Below, in pieces: positions 60,210 through 64,000 of a stretch of 64,000 bases of DNA (its first letter is position 1; the number at the start of each line of letters is the position of its first letter). The DNA comes from Bradyrhizobium embrapense (lineage in GTDB: Bacteria; Pseudomonadota; Alphaproteobacteria; Rhizobiales; Xanthobacteraceae), in the NCBI RefSeq assembly GCF_001189235.2, contig NZ_LFIP02000002.1, positions 186,411 through 250,410 of the forward strand. The letters run 5' to 3'. Below the pieces are notes generated by a model. It had not been told where the DNA came from. It saw only the letters and a program-made list of their open reading frames with translations, and ran no database searches. The position numbers and the translations under genes were made by a program.

Positions 60210-61316
60210 GTGTCGTTCACGCTGGAAGATGAATCCAACGGAATCCTGCCCGACCGCATGATCGCGGAGATGGCGGAGGCCGGCCTCATCCTGCCCGCCT
60301 ACGACTTCGTCGAGAGCCAGATCCAGCCGGCGAGCCTCGACCTGCGCCTCGGCGACATCGCCTACCGGGTCCGCGCCAGCTTCCTGCCCGGGCCCGATGC
60401 CACCGTCGCGGAGCGGATCGATCAGCTCAAGCTGCACGAGATCGATCTGTCCGACGGCGCGGTGCTGGAGACCAATTGCGTCTACATCGTTCCGCTGCTG
60501 GAGAGCCTGGCGCTGCCGCCGGAGATCGTGGCCGCGGCCAACCCGAAGAGCTCGACCGGACGGCTCGACGTTTTCACCCGCGTAATCGCCGACGGCACCC
60601 GTCGCTTCGACATGATCGGCGCCGGCTATCACGGCCCGCTCTATGCCGAGATCTCGCCGAAGACCTTTCCGGTGCTGCTGCGCGAGGGCTCGCGGCTCAG
60701 CCAGGTCCGCTTCCGGATCGGCGAGGCGACCCTTTCCGCCGACGAGCTCGACGCGCTGCATGCTGCCGAGCGGCTGGTCGATGCCGACGATGCCGACCTC
60801 ACCCATGGCGTCGCGCTCTCGGTCGATCTCTCCGGCGAGAACTCCGGCGGCTTCGTCGGCTATCGCGCCAAGCGCCACACCGGCGTCGTCGATGTCGATC
60901 GCCGCGGCGGCTATGCGGTCGACGAGTTCTGGGAGCCGATCAAGGCGCGGCCCGATGGCAGCCTGATCCTCGATCCCGGCGAGTTCTACATCCTGGCGTC
61001 GAAAGAGGCCGTGCAGGTGCCGCCGGACTACGCGGCGGAGATGGTGCCGTTCGATCCCTTGGTCGGCGAATTCCGCGTCCACTATGCCGGCTTCTTCGAT
61101 CCCGGCTTCGGCTATGCCGGCGCCGGCGGCAAGGGCGCGCGCGCCGTGCTGGAAGTGCGCTCGCGCGAGGTGCCGTTCATCCTCGAGCATGGCCAGATCG
61201 TCGGCCGCCTCGTCTATGAGCGCATGCTCGAGCGCCCCGACGCGCTCTACGGCCAGCGCATCGGCTCCAACTACCAGGCGCAGGGCCTCAAGCTCTCCAA
61301 GCATTTTCGCGTGTAG
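60210..61316 (+). CDS. dcd: 2'-deoxycytidine 5'-triphosphate deaminase, double-domain
   Basis: This 368-residue protein is about twice the usual Dcd length. The first half carries NPKSSTGRLDVFTRVIADGT and the dUTPase-like GPLYAEISPKTFPVLLREGS. The second half repeats the fold with FFDPGFGYAGAGGKGARAVL and YGQRIGSNYQAQGLKLSKHF. It appears to be two jelly-roll dCTP deaminase/dUTPase-like domains in one chain, which would trimerise as pseudo-hexamers. It converts dCTP to dUTP, or dUMP if bifunctional. The start is GTG at 60210. A decayed copy of its last 34 bases occurs at 61870-61903. Confidence 0.88.
   Translation: MSFTLEDESNGILPDRMIAEMAEAGLILPAYDFVESQIQPASLDLRLGDIAYRVRASFLPGPDATVAERIDQLKLHEIDLSDGAVLETNCVYIVPLLESLALPPEIVAAANPKSSTGRLDVFTRVIADGTRRFDMIGAGYHGPLYAEISPKTFPVLLREGSRLSQVRFRIGEATLSADELDALHAAERLVDADDADLTHGVALSVDLSGENSGGFVGYRAKRHTGVVDVDRRGGYAVDEFWEPIKARPDGSLILDPGEFYILASKEAVQVPPDYAAEMVPFDPLVGEFRVHYAGFFDPGFGYAGAGGKGARAVLEVRSREVPFILEHGQIVGRLVYERMLERPDALYGQRIGSNYQAQGLKLSKHFRV
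61283..61316 (+). repeat. dcd 3'-end segment, intact copy of a direct repeat
   Basis: The last 34 bases of dcd, encoding GLKLSKHFRV and the stop, match 28 of 34 bases at 61870-61903 in the same orientation. The SMI1/KNR4-like gene lies between the two copies. Confidence 0.6.
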
Positions 61317-61354
61317 CGGAGGTCCGTCGTCACCGTCGTTGGTCACCGGCGCCG

Positions 61355-61843
61355 ATGGAAACGCTGATGGAATTGAGTCCGGCCTTCCAGATCCATTCCT
61401 ATGGCCCGCCCGCGCGGGCCGCTGATATCGCGCGCCTTCGGCAGATATATCCGGACATTCCGGCAGGCTACATCGAGCTGGTCGGGCAGATGACCGGCGT
61501 CGTGCTGCTTTGGCACCGCAAGGGCGAGCTCCGCCTGTGGGGCCCCGAACAGGTGATGGCAATGGACCAAGCCTATGGCGTGTCGACCGTGATCCCGGGC
61601 GCAATGCCCTATGGCGACAATGGCGGCGGCCAATTGCTGGTGCATGGCAAGGGAGCTGCTGGCGTCGCGACCTATCTGGTCGAGAGCGGATCGCTGTTCC
61701 TCGACGCGGATGCGCCGTTCATCGCGCCTGATCTTGATACCATGTTGAAGACCGAACAAGGCGCTGAACTCATCTTTCAGTCGGACGAGGTGCCGGAGAA
61801 CGAAATCGGGCCACCGCGTTTCGAGCAAGGGGAATATCTCTAG
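61355..61843 (+). CDS. SMI1/KNR4 (SUKH) family protein
   Basis: This 162-residue protein has the SMI1/KNR4 pattern: IARLRQIYPDIPAGYIELVG, then MTGVVLLWHRKGELRLWGPE and MPYGDNGGGQLLVHGKGAAG. Members of the SUKH superfamily are often immunity proteins for polymorphic toxins, but many single genes have unknown roles. No toxin gene is visible beside it. It lies between the dcd stop and a decayed copy of the dcd 3' end, which suggests acquisition or rearrangement. The ATG at 61355 is used; a second in-frame ATG is at 61367. Confidence 0.75.
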   Translation: METLMELSPAFQIHSYGPPARAADIARLRQIYPDIPAGYIELVGQMTGVVLLWHRKGELRLWGPEQVMAMDQAYGVSTVIPGAMPYGDNGGGQLLVHGKGAAGVATYLVESGSLFLDADAPFIAPDLDTMLKTEQGAELIFQSDEVPENEIGPPRFEQGEYL

Positions 61844-61869
61844 CGGTAATCGTCGTTCGTCGGAGCGCT

Positions 61870-61903
61870 GGGCTTGACGCTCTCCAAGCATCTTCGCGTG
61901 TGT
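61870..61903 (+). repeat. Decayed duplicate of the dcd 3' end
   Basis: GGGCTTGACGCTCTCCAAGC and the following ATCTTCGCGTGTGT match the dcd end at 61283-61316 in 28 of 34 positions. In the dcd frame it reads GLTLSKHLRV against GLKLSKHFRV and has lost the stop codon. It has no start or upstream domain, so it is a non-coding remnant. Confidence 0.6.
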
Positions 61904-61911
61904 AATTCCGC

Positions 61912-61993
61912 AGCCCGGATGAAGCCCTCGCGAAATCCGGGACGGCATACGCAGATTGAGTTGCCCCGGATTGCGCTTCGCTGCATCCGGGCT
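61912..61993. repeat. Interspersed repeat AGCCCGGAT...ATCCGGGCT
   Basis: The ends AGCCCGGAT (61912-61920) and ATCCGGGCT (61985-61993) are near-exact reverse complements, with internal GAAATCCGGG and CCCCGGATT copies. It is a common dispersed element and sits next to the decayed dcd remnant. Confidence 0.7.
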
Positions 61994-62043
61994 ACGATTG
62001 CGCATGCGAGTTCGACCTCGCCAACAAGAGCCAGGGAGCCAAG

Positions 62044-63093
62044 ATGACTGCAGGCGAAAGCGCACAAGAAACCCAGTGGCGGAACTGGCGCAGCGTCGCC
62101 GACCTCTATCACGCCTTCTTCACCGGGCTGATCCTCACCGTGGTGACGCGGCGCGGCACCGCCGACGCTGCCGAATTCGTCTTCCGCGTGTTTCGCCGCC
62201 AGCAGCAGGAGCGCTTCCTGCCCGGCTTGAAGAAGCTCGGCCTCGACGGCCTGCCGCCCGCGGTCGCGGCCGCGCAGTATCACTATCTCTCCAACTGGAT
62301 CGGCGGCGTGCATGTCGAATACATGGTCGAGAGCGACCGCAAGGCCTGGATCCGCTACCCGCCGCCGCGCTGGATCTGGAAGGGCACCGCGATCTGCGGC
62401 GTGCCCGGCGAGGTCTCGCGCGCGATGCTGCGCGGCTGGCACGCCAACAACGGCGTCGCGCTCGGTGATCTCAGGCTCGGCTTCGTCTGCACCAAGCAGA
62501 GCGTCGATGGGCAGGACGGGCTCGAGGGCTATTACTGCGAGTACGATCATCCGCTCGAGCTCGACCAGCGCCTGGTGTTCGCGCGCCACCTCGAGGCGCC
62601 GCTGTTCGACCCGAAGACCGCGCCGGCGTTGCCGGTCGGCAGCTGGCCGAAGCCGCGGCTGGAAAAGGCCTATCGCAACTACGCGATGGAATATGTGAAG
62701 ACCGCCGCGCCCGTCATCGTGCAGGTGTTCGGCCCCGAGGACGCGAGCTATCTGCTGCATCTCACCGGCAAGCTGATTGGCATGCAGTATTTCGACGAGG
62801 TCGCGCAGGCGCTCGGCGGCCGCCGTGGCCGTGCCACGGAATTTGCCGCATTCCTGCGCACTCTGTTCGAGTCGCAGGATGACATCGCTGAGGCCAGCGA
62901 GTCCGAGGGCCAGTTCGAGATCCGCCAGCAGGGCTGGAAGCTGATGGCCGACGTGGTTGATTATCATCCGGCCTGCGCCAGCGTCCTGACAGGCCTGTTC
63001 GAAGGGCTGGCGGCCGGCTGCGGACGGCATATTCCGGTGCATCTGAAGCCGAATGGCGCCGCCGGCGCGCCGTTCGTCTGGTCGATCGGCTAG
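62044..63093 (+). CDS. Hypothetical protein, 349 aa
   Basis: This is a soluble 349-residue protein with no family I can name. It starts MTAGESAQETQWRNWRSVAD and contains VVTRRGTADAAEFVFRVFRR and WKGTAICGVPGEVSRAMLRG. GCCAAG precedes the ATG. There is no signal peptide or membrane segment. Length and codon use make it a real gene. It might be a hydrolase or cofactor-dependent enzyme, but I see no catalytic motif to support that. Confidence 0.6.
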   Translation: MTAGESAQETQWRNWRSVADLYHAFFTGLILTVVTRRGTADAAEFVFRVFRRQQQERFLPGLKKLGLDGLPPAVAAAQYHYLSNWIGGVHVEYMVESDRKAWIRYPPPRWIWKGTAICGVPGEVSRAMLRGWHANNGVALGDLRLGFVCTKQSVDGQDGLEGYYCEYDHPLELDQRLVFARHLEAPLFDPKTAPALPVGSWPKPRLEKAYRNYAMEYVKTAAPVIVQVFGPEDASYLLHLTGKLIGMQYFDEVAQALGGRRGRATEFAAFLRTLFESQDDIAEASESEGQFEIRQQGWKLMADVVDYHPACASVLTGLFEGLAAGCGRHIPVHLKPNGAAGAPFVWSIG

Positions 63094-63213
63094 GCCAGAG
63101 GTTCACCTGCAATCACGCAGGCCCCCCTTGCGTCCCGCGCACGTGGAATCCGCGTTCGCCATGGTAGGGAAACACCATGGCGCGGCTCCCGAAGATCGCG
63201 CGTGGGAGTAGAA

Positions 63214-64000
63214 ATGTCCGATCTCGGCCTCGCCGAAATGCCTGTCGACGAACACGAGCGGCCGCTGCCGCCGCCGGTGACGAGGCCGGCGCGCAACGCG
63301 CTGCTCGACGGGCCGATCTTGCGCACGCTGTTGTGGCTGGCTTGGCCGAACGTGATCGCGCTGTCCGCCGGCACCTGCGTCGTCATCGCGGAGACCTCCT
63401 ATATCGGCCGGCTCGGCGTCGAGTCGCTCGCGGCGATGGCGCTGGTGTTTCCCTGCGTGATCCTGACCATGACGATGTCGGGTGGCGCGATGGGCGGCGG
63501 CGTCGCATCCGCGATCGCGCGTGCGCTCGGCGCCGGCGAGATCGAGCGCGCCTCGACGCTCGCCATGCATGCACTGCTGATCGGATTGACGTTTGGTGCC
63601 ACCTTCATGCTGGGCATGCTGATCTTCGGTCCGCGCCTGCTTGAATTGCTCGGCGGCCGCGGCAATGTGCTGGCGAATGCGATCGCCTATTCGCAAGTGT
63701 TCTTCGGTGGCGCGATCCTGCCCTGGCTGATGAACACGATGGCCGGCATCCTGCGCGGCACCGGCAACATGAAGCTGCCGTCGACCATGATCCTGTCCTC
63801 GGCGGTGTGCCAGATCATCCTCGGCGGCACGCTCGGGCTCGGCCTCGGGCCGGTGCCGCAATTCGGCATGCGCGGCGTCGCAGCCGGCTCGCTGATCGCC
63901 TATTCGATCAGCATCAGCGTGATGGGCTGGTATCTGTTCTCGGGCCGCGCCCGCGTGAAACCGAAGCTCAAGGGGTTGCGCGTGCAATGGGCGATGTTCA
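63214..64000 (+). CDS. MATE family efflux transporter, N-terminal part (3' truncated by window)
   Basis: At least 262 residues are present, with a hydrophilic N-terminus (MSDLGLAEMPVDEHERPLPP) followed by about six hydrophobic segments. TLLWLAWPNVIALSAGTCVV is the typical first MATE helix, and GGAMGGGVASAIARALGAGE is the conserved second-loop region of NorM/DinF proteins. GTGGGAGTAG precedes the ATG at 63214. MATE proteins export cationic drugs or organic metabolites using sodium or proton gradients. The C-terminal half lies beyond the window. Confidence 0.88.
   Translation, partial: MSDLGLAEMPVDEHERPLPPPVTRPARNALLDGPILRTLLWLAWPNVIALSAGTCVVIAETSYIGRLGVESLAAMALVFPCVILTMTMSGGAMGGGVASAIARALGAGEIERASTLAMHALLIGLTFGATFMLGMLIFGPRLLELLGGRGNVLANAIAYSQVFFGGAILPWLMNTMAGILRGTGNMKLPSTMILSSAVCQIILGGTLGLGLGPVPQFGMRGVAAGSLIAYSISISVMGWYLFSGRARVKPKLKGLRVQWAMF

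Overview
The window is GC-rich, densely coding alphaproteobacterial chromosome, most likely Bradyrhizobium or a close relative such as Rhodopseudomonas. The evidence is strongly GC-biased third codon positions, many acyl-CoA dehydrogenase, CoA-ligase and Liv-type ABC transporter genes, a SAM-II riboswitch in front of metZ, a consensus EcfG stress promoter, and many interspersed palindromic intergenic repeats. No tRNA, rRNA, insertion sequence, prophage or CRISPR array was seen.

Layout. (1) 1-6.5 kb: a CoA-thioester operon with a crotonase tail, a feruloyl-CoA-synthase-like ligase, three acyl-CoA dehydrogenases (two are tandem duplicates) and a nitroreductase. (2) 6.6-9.2 kb: a small unknown gene, then a WYL regulator divergent from a GST gene with a perfect palindrome between them, then a DUF6157 gene. 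(3) 9.4-13.2 kb: a crotonase, a MlotiK1-like cyclic-nucleotide-gated potassium channel, a Popeye-like membrane cNMP-binding protein and a DUF6537-like protein. (4) 13.3-19.1 kb: small stress-type genes, one with a consensus EcfG promoter, a Crp/Fnr regulator, a membrane-anchored TAXI-type binding protein and small unknowns. (5) 19.1-23.2 kb: a second WYL-GST module with two near-identical 24-bp operators, a PPOX-fold protein, a LysR regulator and a thioesterase. (6) 23.4-38.3 kb: an aromatic-acid locus resembling the cou/tar p-coumarate locus of R. palustris: pobA, a TRAP transporter, DUF3237, a crotonase, an aryl-CoA ligase, an SDR, a hydroxybenzoyl-CoA-type thioesterase, an ABC transporter with a LivM-LivG fusion, and a MarR regulator. 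(7) 38.4-51 kb: a glycerate kinase, five consecutive paralogous substrate-binding proteins, one LivMHFG set and an IclR regulator. (8) 51.2-58.6 kb: a pim-like dicarboxylate/fatty-acid beta-oxidation operon without a thiolase. (9) 58.7-64 kb: metZ with a SAM-II riboswitch and terminator, a double-domain dCTP deaminase, an SMI1/KNR4 gene lying between the dcd 3' end and a decayed copy of that end, an unknown gene, and the start of a MATE transporter.

How it fits together. Regions 6 to 8 read as uptake and activation systems for plant-derived aromatic and aliphatic acids. In region 6, hydroxycinnamates would enter through the TRAP or ABC carrier, be activated by the CoA ligase, be shortened to 4-hydroxybenzoate through the crotonase, SDR and thioesterase, and be hydroxylated by PobA to protocatechuate. 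A motif shared by the MarR and crotonase promoters suggests common control. In regions 7 and 8 the IclR gene sits between the liv genes and the pim operon, with a perfect 19-bp palindrome next to it, which suggests that transport and catabolism are coordinated.
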